DNA from: Henriciella algicola
GTDB lineage: Bacteria; Pseudomonadota; Alphaproteobacteria; Caulobacterales; Hyphomonadaceae
Assembly: GCF_003576245.1 (NCBI RefSeq)
Contig: NZ_QWGA01000006.1
Coordinates: forward strand, 124,001 to 188,000
Reading direction: 5' to 3'
DNA: 64,000 nucleotides
The notes below the pieces were generated by a model. It ran no database searches. It was given only the letters and a program-made list of their open reading frames with translations, and had not been told where the DNA came from. Position 1 is the first letter of the stretch. Every line of letters begins with the position of its first letter. Positions 52,577 to 62,260 of this stretch are shown piece after piece. The translations under genes were made by a program, and so were the position numbers.

Positions 52577-53680
52577 GTGTTTAATAACTCGATCAGAATT
52601 GGCGCTTTGACTGCCGCGCTTTTATTGGGCGCTTGTCAGGGAGAAGAAGCAAGCGAGCCGCCGCAGCAGCGCGCGCCGCAGGCCGTAAAGATCGTCCCCC
52701 ATGAGGTGAGCTATGCGACCGACACGGTGCGTGTCGAAGCCGTCGGCACCGCAAGGGCGCGCGCGTCTGCCACGATACAGGCTGAAGTGGCCGGCGAAGT
52801 CCTCGCTGTGAACTTCACTGCGGGCGACAAGGTCTCGCGCGGTGATGTGCTCATCCGGCTGGAATCTCGCGCCGAGCAACTTGCTGTCGAACAGGCTGAG
52901 GTTGCCCGCGCCGATGCCCAGCGCCTGATTGACCGCTATAACCGCGTATCAACACCCGGCGTCATCGCAGGCAATGAGCTGGACCGCGCTGAAGCCGCCT
53001 ATGACGCGGCTGAAATCCAGCTGAGCATCGCCCGCGACGCGTTGGGTGACCGCACAATCCGCGCGCCGTTTAGCGGCTATGTCGGCCTTACCGACATCGA
53101 CCCCGGCGCGCGTGTTACGCCAGATACGGTCCTGACCCGCCTCGATGACCGCGACGTTCTATATGTCGACTTCCCGGTGCCGGAGCAGACATTCGGCCGG
53201 ATTGGCGCAGGGGATGTTTTCGAAGTCGAGCCTTTCTCAAACCCCGACAAGACCTACGAGGCGGAAGTCCTCACCATCGATAGTGCCATCGATACGCAGA
53301 CGCGGGCCTATACGGTGCGGACCGCCATCGATAATTCCGAAGACCAGCTTCGCCCCGGCATGAGCTTTCGCATCGGGTTTGAACTGCCGGGTCAGCAATA
53401 CCCGTCGGTGCCAGAAGCCTCCATCGTGTGGGGCGGTGACGGCGCATTCGTCTGGGCCGTGAAGAATGGTGAGACCACCCGCGTGCCCGTGACCATCGTC
53501 AACCGGACGGAAGGCATGGTACTTGTACGCGGCGATATCCCGGAGGGCAGCTGGATTGTCGAGGAAGGCGTGCAGAAAGTCCGCCAGGGCACGCCGGTTG
53601 AAATGCCAGCCTCGCGTAATGTCCGTCCGGTGGCGACGAACGGCCTCGCTTCTGGCGGTCAGGCGGCCGCCCAACCATGA
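52577..53680 (+). CDS. RND efflux periplasmic adaptor lipoprotein (second system)
   Basis: 367 residues from a GTG at 52577. This start has AGGG upstream and gives a clean lipoprotein signal ending LLLGAC. The frame opens earlier at a GTG at 52511, which would put an odd Cys-containing extension before the signal. The body shows the sandwich motif ATIQAEVAGEVLAVNFTAGDKVSRGDVLIRL, a coiled-coil hairpin (about 85-135), and TIRAPFSGYVGLTDIDPGARVTPDTVLTRL. The C-terminal part ends with EEGVQKVRQGTPVEM. It overlaps the pump gene by 4 nt. Confidence 0.93.
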   Translation: MFNNSIRIGALTAALLLGACQGEEASEPPQQRAPQAVKIVPHEVSYATDTVRVEAVGTARARASATIQAEVAGEVLAVNFTAGDKVSRGDVLIRLESRAEQLAVEQAEVARADAQRLIDRYNRVSTPGVIAGNELDRAEAAYDAAEIQLSIARDALGDRTIRAPFSGYVGLTDIDPGARVTPDTVLTRLDDRDVLYVDFPVPEQTFGRIGAGDVFEVEPFSNPDKTYEAEVLTIDSAIDTQTRAYTVRTAIDNSEDQLRPGMSFRIGFELPGQQYPSVPEASIVWGGDGAFVWAVKNGETTRVPVTIVNRTEGMVLVRGDIPEGSWIVEEGVQKVRQGTPVEMPASRNVRPVATNGLASGGQAAAQP

Positions 53681-56600
53681 CGCCTCCGGGTCAGGATCTT
53701 CCCGGACTTGCCGTACGCCGGCCGATGATGGCCGCTGTGCTCAACCTGCTGATCGTCATCGCAGGGCTTGCCGCCATTCTGGGTGTGGAAGTCCGGGAAC
53801 TGCCCGATGTAGACCGCCCGATCGTATCGGTGCGCGCGACGCTGCCTGGCGCCGCGCCTGAAACGATTGATGCCGAAGTGACCAGCATTCTTGAAGGGGC
53901 GGTTGCGACCGTTTCTGGCGTCAAGGAAATCCAGTCTTCCAGCGAAGAGAACAGCTCTCGCATGCGGATTGAGTTCAATCCGGGTGTGGACCTCGATACG
54001 GCAGCATCCGACGTGCGCGAAGCCGTCAGCCGTGTCACCCGTGAACTGCCTGACCGGACCGAAAACCTGTTCGTGACCAAGGCAGATGATCAGGGCCAGT
54101 CAGTGCTGACTGTTGCCGTCATCAGCGACGCTTATAGCGAGGAAGAACTTTCAAGGATCGTCGAGAACGACATCATGCCGGAGTTTCTGGCGATCGATGG
54201 TGTCGCCACGGTGCAGCAGTTCGGGACGCGCGAACGACAGATGCGGGTGCTTGTCGATCCGCTGCGGCTTAACCGGTTTGGGCTGACGATCGCAGATGTC
54301 GCCAACGCGCTGCGTGAAGCACCATTCGATGTGCCGGTCGGCAGCTTCCGGTCAGACAGTCAGGAACTGATTGTGCGCGCGGAAGCGACCGCGGCGACGC
54401 CTGATCTGATCAAGGACATCTATATCGAGGGCAATACGAAGATCGGTGACGTCGCCGAGGCAGTGCTCGGCCCGGCGGATGCTGACAATTTTCTGAGGCT
54501 GAACGGTGAGCCGATCATCGGGCTTGGCATCATTCGTCAGGCATCTTCGAACACGATCCAGATTTCTGAAGCCGCCAAGGCGAAACTGCGCCAGCTCAAT
54601 CGCCGCTTCGACGACATCGAGCTTCGTGTGACCTCTGACGAAGCGGTGTTCATTGAGAAGTCCGTCGAGGAAGTTCTGACCAGCCTCGCTATCACAGTGC
54701 TTATCGTGGTGATCACGATCTGGGTGTTTCTCGGCTCCATGAAGGCGACGATCATTCCGGCGGTGGCTATTCCGGTTTCATTGATCGGGACAGTCGCGGG
54801 CATCTGGTTGCTCGGCTTTTCCATCAATTTGCTGACGCTGCTGGCGCTCGTGCTGGCGACGGGCCTCATCGTTGATGATGCCATCGTGGTGCTCGAAAAC
54901 ATTCAGCGGCGCCAGTCTGAAGGCATCCGCAGGCGGGCTGCAGCGGTGCTTGGTACGCAGCAGGTCTTCTTCGCGGTCATCGCGACAACGGCCGTGCTGA
55001 TCGCGGTTTTCGTCCCGATTTCATTCCTGCCATCGACGACTGGCAGATTGTTCCGCGAGTTTGGGTTCGTGCTGTCTGTCGCGGTGCTGATTTCCTCGTT
55101 CGTGGCGCTCACACTCGCGCCAGCGATCGCGTCGAAGTTCCGCTTCATTCCACGCGACCCAGCCGAGCGGAAAGATAGCTGGCTGGAGAAGCGCGGACGC
55201 TCCATTTCCAACGCCTACGGTAGTGCGCTAAGCGCCTGCCTTGGTCATCCGATCATTGTTGGTCTGGTCTGCCTTGGCGCAGCTGGCGCAGCCGGCCTTC
55301 TCTACACCTCTGTGCCGCAGGAACTCGTTCCGCCCGAAGACCGCGGTGTCGTCGAAGTATTCGCCACCGGGCCTGACGGCGTGGGGCTTGCCTTCATGGA
55401 GCAGGAGGCCGACGAGATTGAACAGATCCTCCAGCCCTATGTCGATGATGGCACGATCGAGTCTCTCTTCACCATTGTTGGACGGTATGACCCGAACCGC
55501 GTTGGCGTGACCGCGTGGCTCGCCCCATGGGAGGAGCGCACGCTCAGCCAGGAAGATATTATCTCGCAGCTTCAGGGGCCCATGTCGGCTATTCCGGGGT
55601 CGCGCGTCTCCGTCTTTGGCCGCTCCAGCCTGTCCAACAGGGGCGGCGGACGTGGCGGCGGCCTCCAGATCGCACTGACAGGCAATGACTATGGTGACAT
55701 CTACGCGGTCGCCCGTGAGCTTTCCGCAGCCATTGAAGACAGCGACATCCTGTCCAATCCCGAAATCTCATATCAGCCAACGCAGCCGCAGCTTTCAGTT
55801 CAGGTGGATCGCAGACGAGCCGCTGACCTGAATGTGCCATTGGACGAGTTATCCGTGACCTTGCGTGCCATGGTGGACGGAGAGGATCTTGTCGATCTCA
55901 ATGTGAATGACCAAGCCATCCCGATCATCCTGGAATCGGAAACCGGCACGATCCGTGACCCGGGCGACCTTCAGAACCTGTATGTGCGGTCCAATACGGG
56001 CAGCCTTGTACCGATCTCAACGCTCACCACCATCCGCGAGGAAGGCGTTGCGGCTGAACTTGACCGGACGGAACAACGCCGGGCGATCGAAGTCGAGATG
56101 GACACGCCGCCCGGATTGCCGCTCGCCGATGCCATTGCAGAGATCGAACGCCTGACGGATGAGCTTTTGCCGCCAGGTTATGGCATGATCCTGCAAGGTG
56201 AGGCCGCGACCCTGGAAGAGAGCAATCAGGACCTGTTGCTCACCTATGGCTTCGCTTTTGTCATCGTCTTCCTTGTCCTCGTCGCCCAGTTTGAGAGCGT
56301 GACCAGCCCCGTCGTAATCCTGTTAAGTGTGCCGTTCGCTCTGGCTGCGGCCATTTATGCGCTGTTCCTGACGGGCACCTCGCTCAACATCTATTCGCAG
56401 ATCGGCCTCATTATGTTGATCGGCCTGATGGCGAAGAATGGCATCCTGTTGGTGGAGTTTGCCGACCAGCTGCGAGGCATGGGCCGGAGCGTCCGCGATG
56501 CCGTGTTTGAGGCGGCGACCATCCGGCTGCGACCGATTGCGATGACGCTGATCTCAACCGTGCTCGGCGCCGTGCCGCTAATCATATCGAGCGGCGCGGG

Positions 56601-56796
56601 CGCGGAGGCGCGTAATTCCATCGGTTGGGTCGTGTTTGGCGGGCTTGGTATCGCGGCGCTGTTCACCCTCTTCCTGACGCCGGTCATCTATCTTGGCGTG
56701 GCGCAATTCTCCAAAGCGCGCACCGCCGAAACGCGGGCGCTTGAGGATGAGCTTGAAGAGGCGCGCGGCAAGGCCAATGAGCAGCCTGCCGAGTAG
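53677..56796 (+). CDS. RND efflux permease (second system, AcrB/MexF-like)
   Basis: 1039 residues. Start LPGLAVRRPMMAAVLNLLIVIAG. The proton-relay Asp pair is in GLIVDDAIVVLENI (about residue 400), and a GLMAKNGILLVEFA block lies near 925. Both large periplasmic loops are present. The second loop contains an unusual Gly/Arg tract (NRGGGRGGG, about 650). A charged tail (TRALEDELEEARGKANEQPAE) ends the protein. No outer-membrane factor gene follows, so it must borrow one, possibly the product of 13917-15347. Its stop lies 1 nt from that of the convergent glucosidase gene. Confidence 0.95.
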   Translation: MTPPGQDLPGLAVRRPMMAAVLNLLIVIAGLAAILGVEVRELPDVDRPIVSVRATLPGAAPETIDAEVTSILEGAVATVSGVKEIQSSSEENSSRMRIEFNPGVDLDTAASDVREAVSRVTRELPDRTENLFVTKADDQGQSVLTVAVISDAYSEEELSRIVENDIMPEFLAIDGVATVQQFGTRERQMRVLVDPLRLNRFGLTIADVANALREAPFDVPVGSFRSDSQELIVRAEATAATPDLIKDIYIEGNTKIGDVAEAVLGPADADNFLRLNGEPIIGLGIIRQASSNTIQISEAAKAKLRQLNRRFDDIELRVTSDEAVFIEKSVEEVLTSLAITVLIVVITIWVFLGSMKATIIPAVAIPVSLIGTVAGIWLLGFSINLLTLLALVLATGLIVDDAIVVLENIQRRQSEGIRRRAAAVLGTQQVFFAVIATTAVLIAVFVPISFLPSTTGRLFREFGFVLSVAVLISSFVALTLAPAIASKFRFIPRDPAERKDSWLEKRGRSISNAYGSALSACLGHPIIVGLVCLGAAGAAGLLYTSVPQELVPPEDRGVVEVFATGPDGVGLAFMEQEADEIEQILQPYVDDGTIESLFTIVGRYDPNRVGVTAWLAPWEERTLSQEDIISQLQGPMSAIPGSRVSVFGRSSLSNRGGGRGGGLQIALTGNDYGDIYAVARELSAAIEDSDILSNPEISYQPTQPQLSVQVDRRRAADLNVPLDELSVTLRAMVDGEDLVDLNVNDQAIPIILESETGTIRDPGDLQNLYVRSNTGSLVPISTLTTIREEGVAAELDRTEQRRAIEVEMDTPPGLPLADAIAEIERLTDELLPPGYGMILQGEAATLEESNQDLLLTYGFAFVIVFLVLVAQFESVTSPVVILLSVPFALAAAIYALFLTGTSLNIYSQIGLIMLIGLMAKNGILLVEFADQLRGMGRSVRDAVFEAATIRLRPIAMTLISTVLGAVPLIISSGAGAEARNSIGWVVFGGLGIAALFTLFLTPVIYLGVAQFSKARTAETRALEDELEEARGKANEQPAE

Positions 56797-56797
56797 G

Positions 56798-58414
56798 TCA
56801 GGACACCTTTGCCCAGAAGCCCGCCCACGGGGCCAGCGCGAGCGGCATCTTGTCCGGCGCGCCTTCGAGATTGCAGGATGCCATCAGCTTTGCGGGCTGG
56901 GTGCGAAGTTCATCCGGCATCTCGGCTTGCGAGTCCGACAGGTTGAAAACGCAAAGGATTTCCTCGCCTTCATAACGGCGCATAAAGGCGAGGACAGGTG
57001 CCTCGTCGTGAAGGAAATCGATCTCGCCCAAGCGTAGTGCGGGAGTCGCCTTCCGAAGCCTTACGAGCCGCCGCGTGAGGTTGAGGCTGGAGGACGGGTC
57101 ATTGGCTTGCGTGTCGAGGGCCAGCGCCTGATGGGCCGCGTCGACGGGCAGCCACGGCTTGGCACTTGAGAAGCCTGCATTCGGCTCACCCGACGTCCAT
57201 GGAAAGGGCGTTCGCGCGCCGTCCCGCCCAAGCGTGCGCGGCCAGTTGGCGATGGCTTCAGGGTCCTGAAGGTCTTCAAAACCGACCTGCCCCTGAGGCA
57301 GGCCAAGCTCTTCGCCCTGATAGAGGAAGGCGTTTCCGCGCAGCGACAGAAGCAGGAGAAGGAGCAGGTCTGCAGCAGCCTTGCGGTGCGGCGGGCCTGC
57401 CCAGCGTGACACCGCACGCGGTGCATCATGGTTTGAGAACGCCCAGCTCGGCCAGCCTTCGCCAGCCTCACCGCTCCATTGTTCGAGCGAGCGTCGCACG
57501 CGCGCCGGGCTGATCGTTTCGGCGTAGAGAAAGTCGAAATTATAGGCCGAATGGAGCCGCCCCTCGCCTTCGGTGAAGGCCTTCATTTCTGGCACGGGAT
57601 TAGGGCCGACGACCTCAGCGACGGAAAACCGGTCTGGATAAACGTCGAGGCGGGTGCGCACGCGCTCCAGGAAGGCCGGGATTTCCGGCTGGGACATGTT
57701 GTAGAGATGGTCCTGCATATCAAAGGGGCGGGTCACCTTTTCCATGGCGAGGCCAGATGGCGGATTGTCCCGTAGCTGGGCGTCATGAATGGCGAAATTA
57801 ATTGCGTCGAGGCGGAAGCCATCGACACCCCGGTCCAGCCAGAAAGCGGCTGCATCGAGTAGCGCATCCTGAACTGCCCTGTTGCGGACATTGAGGTCTG
57901 GCTGGGAGGCGAGGAAGTTGTGCATGAAATATTGCTGGCGGCGTCCATCCCATTCCCATGACGGACCGCCGAAAACGGCCTGCCAGTTATTGGGCGGCGA
58001 GCCATCCGGCATCGGGTCCGCCCAGACATACCAGTCAGCCTTGTCGCCCTGCCTGCTTTCGCGGCTCTGCCTGAACCAGTCATGCGCATCGGACGTGTGC
58101 GAGTAGACCTGATCAATGATGACTTTGAGACCAAGGCCATGCGCCTTCGCGATCAGGCGGTCAAAGTCTTCCAGCGTGCCGAAGAGCGGGTCCACGCCGC
58201 AATAATCAGCGACGTCATAGCCGAAATCCTTCATCGGCGAGGTAAAGAATGGCGAGAGCCAGATCGCATCGACACCGAGCGATGCGACATGGTCGAGCCC
58301 GCCTATGATCCCCTCAAGGTCTCCAACGCCGTCGCCATTGCTGTCTGCAAAGCTGCGGGGATAGATCTGGTAGATCGTCGCGCCTTTCCACCAGGGCTGT
58401 CTGTCTTCTGTCAT
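56798..58414 (-). CDS. GH13 family alpha-glucosidase (oligo-1,6-glucosidase type)
   Basis: 538 residues. The GH13 regions are in order: YQIYPRSFADSNGDGVGDLEGI (start of barrel), VIIDQVYSHTSDAHDWF, GFRLDAINF with the nucleophile Asp, FSVAEVVG with the acid/base Glu, and FSNHDAPR with the third Asp. The small C-terminal beta domain is present. Such enzymes hydrolyse terminal alpha-glucosidic bonds of malto- or isomalto-oligosaccharides or sucrose-like sugars. There is no signal peptide, so it acts in the cytosol after uptake. No sugar transporter or LacI regulator is adjacent, and the gene stands alone. Confidence 0.93.
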   Translation of the reverse strand: MTEDRQPWWKGATIYQIYPRSFADSNGDGVGDLEGIIGGLDHVASLGVDAIWLSPFFTSPMKDFGYDVADYCGVDPLFGTLEDFDRLIAKAHGLGLKVIIDQVYSHTSDAHDWFRQSRESRQGDKADWYVWADPMPDGSPPNNWQAVFGGPSWEWDGRRQQYFMHNFLASQPDLNVRNRAVQDALLDAAAFWLDRGVDGFRLDAINFAIHDAQLRDNPPSGLAMEKVTRPFDMQDHLYNMSQPEIPAFLERVRTRLDVYPDRFSVAEVVGPNPVPEMKAFTEGEGRLHSAYNFDFLYAETISPARVRRSLEQWSGEAGEGWPSWAFSNHDAPRAVSRWAGPPHRKAAADLLLLLLLSLRGNAFLYQGEELGLPQGQVGFEDLQDPEAIANWPRTLGRDGARTPFPWTSGEPNAGFSSAKPWLPVDAAHQALALDTQANDPSSSLNLTRRLVRLRKATPALRLGEIDFLHDEAPVLAFMRRYEGEEILCVFNLSDSQAEMPDELRTQPAKLMASCNLEGAPDKMPLALAPWAGFWAKVS

Positions 58415-58596
58415 GGCAGCGGCGCAAGCCTTTCATTGTGCAATGGGCGATCATTCTCATGTCATGCGAAATCGCCAAAGGTAAAGTCAGGCGAAAATAG
58501 TCTCTCAGTTGACGTTGGGTCCGGCCCCGTTGGCGCTTCACGCGCACCGAGAATTCTGAGACCATAAGACAAAGATGAAAATGGGAGGAGAGAGCA

Positions 58597-59931
58597 ATGC
58601 TCACCAATGTCAGCGAGACTGCGCAGGAAGAAGCAAGCGTCCATCGTGGCCACAAGTTTGAGCGCGCCTATCCTGTCGCCCCGGCGGCCGACCTCACTGA
58701 TCTTGATCTCTTCACGAAAGGACAGCCCTTCAGCGCGTTTGCAGAGATGCGCGGAAAGGCGCCTGTCTGCTGGCATGAAGAGACCGAAGGCGCCGGTTTC
58801 TGGGCGCTTACCGGGTATCATGACGTCCGGGCGACGGAGCTGAACACCAAGGTCTTCTCATCCCAGAAGGGCGGCATCCTGATGAACTACGGGCACGCTG
58901 ATGCGCGCCACCCCCTACTCCACCGTGCCTCGCTCGACGCGATGATCTGCCTGGACCAGCCTTACCATTTCCCCCTGCGCCGAGAGCACATGCCCTTTTT
59001 CACGCCCGGCTATGTCGCCGAGCTGCGCGAGCGCGTGGATAGCAAGGTAAGCGCCCTCCTCGATGCAATGGAAGCGAAAGCACGCGACACAGGCGGGCCG
59101 ATCGACATGGTGGAAAACTTTTCTGCCGAACTACCGCTGTTTACACTTTGTGAGATCCTCGGCGTTGCTGAGGCCGACAGGCCAAAGCTGATCAAGTGGA
59201 TGCACTATCTGGAAGTTTCCGCCGATACGATGCGCAAGGGTGAAGCGATCGATCCGCAATTCTTCGGTGACTTCGTCAACAATGTGCTGGAGATGTTCGA
59301 GTACGGCAAACATGTGCTCCATGACCGGCGAAAGAACCCAAAATCCGACCTTCTGTCCGCGATCGCGAATGCAAAGGTTGAGGGTGAACTTCTGTCCGAT
59401 GAGATGCTGGACGGGTCATGGCTGCTGATCGTATTTGCCGGCAATGACACGACCCGAAACTCCCTCTCCGGCACGATGAAGCTGTTGAGCGAATTTCCAG
59501 AGCAGAAACAGGCGCTCATCGACGACCCGTCGAAGATCCCGAACATGGTGCATGAAGCCATCCGGATGGTATCGCCGGTGATCTATATGCGCCGGACAGC
59601 CGCCGAAGACGCCGAGATCAATGGCCAGAAAATCGCCGAGGGCGAAAAGGTCGTCATGTACTATGGCGCCGCGAACCGGGACCCATCGGTGTTCGCCGAT
59701 CCGGACCGGTTTGACGTGACGCGCGCCAACGCCAAGGACCATCTTGCCTTCGGTATGGGGCCGCATGTCTGCCTTGGCCAGCGCGTTGCGAACATGCAGC
59801 TGGAATCTGCCTATCGCCAGATCCTCGCCCGCTATCCCGACATTGAATGGACCGGGGATATCGACATCGCGCCGAACAATTTCGTGCACGCTATCTCGCG
59901 CCTCGGAATCGACCTTCGGCTTTCGCGGTAG
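58597..59931 (+). CDS. Cytochrome P450
   Basis: 444 residues. I-helix oxygen-activation motif FAGNDTTRN (about 276-284), ExxR pair in HEAIRM, and heme-binding loop FGMGPHVCLGQ with Cys392 as axial ligand. It is soluble, as usual for bacterial class I P450s, and needs a ferredoxin and reductase not encoded nearby. The I-helix and heme-loop wording resembles CYP108/CYP124/CYP125-type terpene, branched-lipid or sterol side-chain hydroxylases. The assignment to a CYP family is tentative. A strong GGGAGGAGAG ribosome binding site precedes the ATG. Confidence 0.94.
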   Translation: MLTNVSETAQEEASVHRGHKFERAYPVAPAADLTDLDLFTKGQPFSAFAEMRGKAPVCWHEETEGAGFWALTGYHDVRATELNTKVFSSQKGGILMNYGHADARHPLLHRASLDAMICLDQPYHFPLRREHMPFFTPGYVAELRERVDSKVSALLDAMEAKARDTGGPIDMVENFSAELPLFTLCEILGVAEADRPKLIKWMHYLEVSADTMRKGEAIDPQFFGDFVNNVLEMFEYGKHVLHDRRKNPKSDLLSAIANAKVEGELLSDEMLDGSWLLIVFAGNDTTRNSLSGTMKLLSEFPEQKQALIDDPSKIPNMVHEAIRMVSPVIYMRRTAAEDAEINGQKIAEGEKVVMYYGAANRDPSVFADPDRFDVTRANAKDHLAFGMGPHVCLGQRVANMQLESAYRQILARYPDIEWTGDIDIAPNNFVHAISRLGIDLRLSR

Positions 59932-60035
59932 AGATACAAAACCTGTGGGTGTTGAATTTCTTTTTCCTGTTAAGGTTTGGTTTCCCTCAGAAGGATAGAA
60001 ATTGAAACTTCACTGGGGGTGGGGACAAGAACGGT

Positions 60036-61265
60036 TTGGATCAGGCCATTGCAATCGGCTTTACAGTGCCGGCCATCGCGACTGCGATGTGCGCGATATT
60101 CCTATGCTTCTGGCACTATAATCGTGAAGACCGCGCGGCGCTGGTTTTCGCAGCCGCTTTCGTCATGTGCGCGGTCGGTTTCCTGCTCAACCACTTCGTT
60201 CTGGCCAAGGAATCAATTGCGAACGCAATCTTGCACAATGCCTGCTACGCGGCGGGCCTCTATCTGCTGAGTGACGGCATTCACCGGGCATTCGAAAAGC
60301 AGACGCCGCGGATTGCGCTTCTCTCGATCGGCGTCTTCAGCGTCATAGCGGCTGGGATCATACAGCTCAGCTTTGTTGGCCTGTCGGTTCGCATTATCAC
60401 GATCAACTTCGTTCACGGCCTGATGCTGATCATCACCGCCTGGTCGCTTCGTGGCATCTGGAACAGGTCTTGGACGGGTACAGCCGTGCTGGCCGCAATG
60501 GCGCTGTGCATCATCAATTTTATCCTCGTTTCGCCCATTACTGTGATGGGCAACACGATCCGCGATGACACTTTTTTCCAGTCGGCCTACTGGCAGATCA
60601 TCAATCTGATCAGCATTTTCTCTGTTCTATCAATGGGCGGTGCGCTCGTGTCGGTCTGTGTGATGCAACGGCTGGAAGCACTGCGCGATGACGCAGAGAG
60701 CGACTTTCTCACGGGCCTGAAGAGCAGACGCGCCTTTGAACAGGCCGCACGCCATTACTGCGAAGCCCGTTCGGGTGACTATGCAGCCAGCGTCATGATC
60801 ATTGATCTGGACCACTTCAAGCATGTGAACGACGCCTACGGGCATGCGGTCGGCGACATGGTCATTCGCGGCGTCGGTGCCCTTCTGTCCTCAAAGACGA
60901 GGATGAGCGACATGGCCGGACGAATGGGGGGCGAAGAATTCTGTCTGGTCCTGCCTGGCACGAGCATGGCCGGCGCAAGGACGCTCGGCGAACGATTGCG
61001 GGTCGCCATATCTCAGCTCCCGCTCGAGAACACACCCGAAGAACTAAGGATTACCGCGAGCTTCGGCGTTGCAGAACTCGGCCGTGATATGTTGTTCGAG
61101 GACGCCTATCCTATCGCGGACGCTGCTCTTTATGCCGCAAAGTCGCTTGGCCGAAATCGCGTTGAGTGCGCTGAACTTCCGACGGATACGGGCAAGCCGG
61201 TCCGCAGGAAAAAGCTGGAAAGCGTACCGGCGTCCGACACGGGCGCACAGCGGCTCGCATCCTGA
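60036..61265 (+). CDS. Membrane-bound diguanylate cyclase (GGDEF)
   Basis: 409 residues from a TTG at 60036 preceded by a G-rich ribosome binding site (CTGGGGGTGGGG). Residues about 5-205 hold six or seven hydrophobic segments forming a membrane sensor region. The GGDEF domain (about 225-380) has DLDHFKHVNDAYGHAVGD and the active-site motif GGEEF. It also has the inhibitory I-site RxxD (RMSD) nine residues before it, so it should make cyclic-di-GMP with product feedback. There is no EAL domain. The basic tail (KPVRRKKLESV) is unstructured. With pilus and adhesin genes in the window, a role in surface attachment is plausible but not shown. Confidence 0.9.
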   Translation: MDQAIAIGFTVPAIATAMCAIFLCFWHYNREDRAALVFAAAFVMCAVGFLLNHFVLAKESIANAILHNACYAAGLYLLSDGIHRAFEKQTPRIALLSIGVFSVIAAGIIQLSFVGLSVRIITINFVHGLMLIITAWSLRGIWNRSWTGTAVLAAMALCIINFILVSPITVMGNTIRDDTFFQSAYWQIINLISIFSVLSMGGALVSVCVMQRLEALRDDAESDFLTGLKSRRAFEQAARHYCEARSGDYAASVMIIDLDHFKHVNDAYGHAVGDMVIRGVGALLSSKTRMSDMAGRMGGEEFCLVLPGTSMAGARTLGERLRVAISQLPLENTPEELRITASFGVAELGRDMLFEDAYPIADAALYAAKSLGRNRVECAELPTDTGKPVRRKKLESVPASDTGAQRLAS

Positions 61266-61364
61266 TCCACACAGCCAGAAGCAGGCCGCCCTGACCCGAG
61301 GTTAGACCTGTTCAGCGCCCGCCTCCCATGCTCTTTCAGGCGAAAGACAACCGAGGAGGATATT

Positions 61365-62159
61365 ATGTCAGACAAGCCTGAAAGCGTTGGCAACGAAGTC
61401 ACCTATGAGGTGAAGGATCACGTCGCTGTGGTCACGCTGAACCGCCCCGACAAGCGCAACGCGGTGAACGGCGCCGTTGCTTCCGCGCTGGGCTGGATCT
61501 GTGAGGAAACCGAGCGTGATGATGATGTGCGGGCCTGTATCCTGACCTCGTCGCTCGAGTCGACCTTCTGTGCAGGCGCAGACCTTTCTGAAATTTCCAA
61601 AGGCAATGCTGGCGCCCTGTCGACGAAAAAGGGTGGCTTTGCAGGCTTCGTGAAGTTCCCCCGAACCAAGCCGTGGATCGCAGCCGTTCGCGGCAATGCG
61701 CTCGCCGGTGGCTGCGAGCTGCCGCTCGCCTGCGACATGATCGTGGCGGCCGACGACTCGCGCTTTGGTCTGCCTGAAGTGAAGCGCGGCATCTTTGCCG
61801 GTGCTGGCGGCGTGTTCCGCCTGCCACGCGCCCTGCCCCGCAACATCGCGCTCGAGATCGTCGCGACCGGTGACCCGCTTCCAGCCGAGCGCCTGTACCA
61901 GCTCGGCCTGGTCAACCGCATGGTGGCTTCCGACAAGGTGCTCGACGAAGCAAAATCGCTGGCAGCCCAGATCGGCGTGAATGCGCCGCTCGCCGTGCGC
62001 AAGAGCCTCGAAGTTGCGCGTCAGGCCTATGACGGCACCGAGAGCGACCTCTGGAAAGCGTCCAACGAAGCCTCCGCCATCGTCTTCTCCAGTGAAGACG
62101 CAAAGGAAGGCCCTCGCGCCTTCCTCGAAAAGCGCGCACCTGTCTGGAAGGGCAAGTAA
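61365..62159 (+). CDS. Enoyl-CoA hydratase/isomerase family protein
   Basis: 264 residues, complete crotonase. Motifs: VVTLNRPDKRNAVNG (about 24-38), oxyanion-hole segment FCAGADLSEI, second oxyanion Gly in RGNALAGGCELPLACDMIVAADDSRFGLPEVKRGIFAGAGG. The catalytic Glu of hydratases is expected in ELPLAC and LPEVKRG, and both positions carry Glu. It probably hydrates enoyl-CoA in beta-oxidation, and it belongs to the same family as the truncated gene at 1-300. A GAGGAGG ribosome binding site precedes the ATG. A bidirectional terminator follows. Confidence 0.92.
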   Translation: MSDKPESVGNEVTYEVKDHVAVVTLNRPDKRNAVNGAVASALGWICEETERDDDVRACILTSSLESTFCAGADLSEISKGNAGALSTKKGGFAGFVKFPRTKPWIAAVRGNALAGGCELPLACDMIVAADDSRFGLPEVKRGIFAGAGGVFRLPRALPRNIALEIVATGDPLPAERLYQLGLVNRMVASDKVLDEAKSLAAQIGVNAPLAVRKSLEVARQAYDGTESDLWKASNEASAIVFSSEDAKEGPRAFLEKRAPVWKGK

Positions 62160-62194
62160 CGCGGTTGGTTCGCAAGCGGACCTCTAAAACAGAA

Positions 62195-62224
62195 AAACCC
62201 CCGCATCAGGCGATGCGGGGGTTT
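62195..62224. terminator. Bidirectional rho-independent terminator
   Basis: 13-bp perfect stem AAACCCCCGCATC / GATGCGGGGGTTT with an AGGC loop. It is followed by CTTTTT on the plus strand and by a T run on the minus strand. It serves both the enoyl-CoA hydratase gene and the convergent autotransporter gene. Confidence 0.95.
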
Positions 62225-62260
62225 CTTTTTGGCTAAAGCCCGATCAGGCCGGGCGATGAA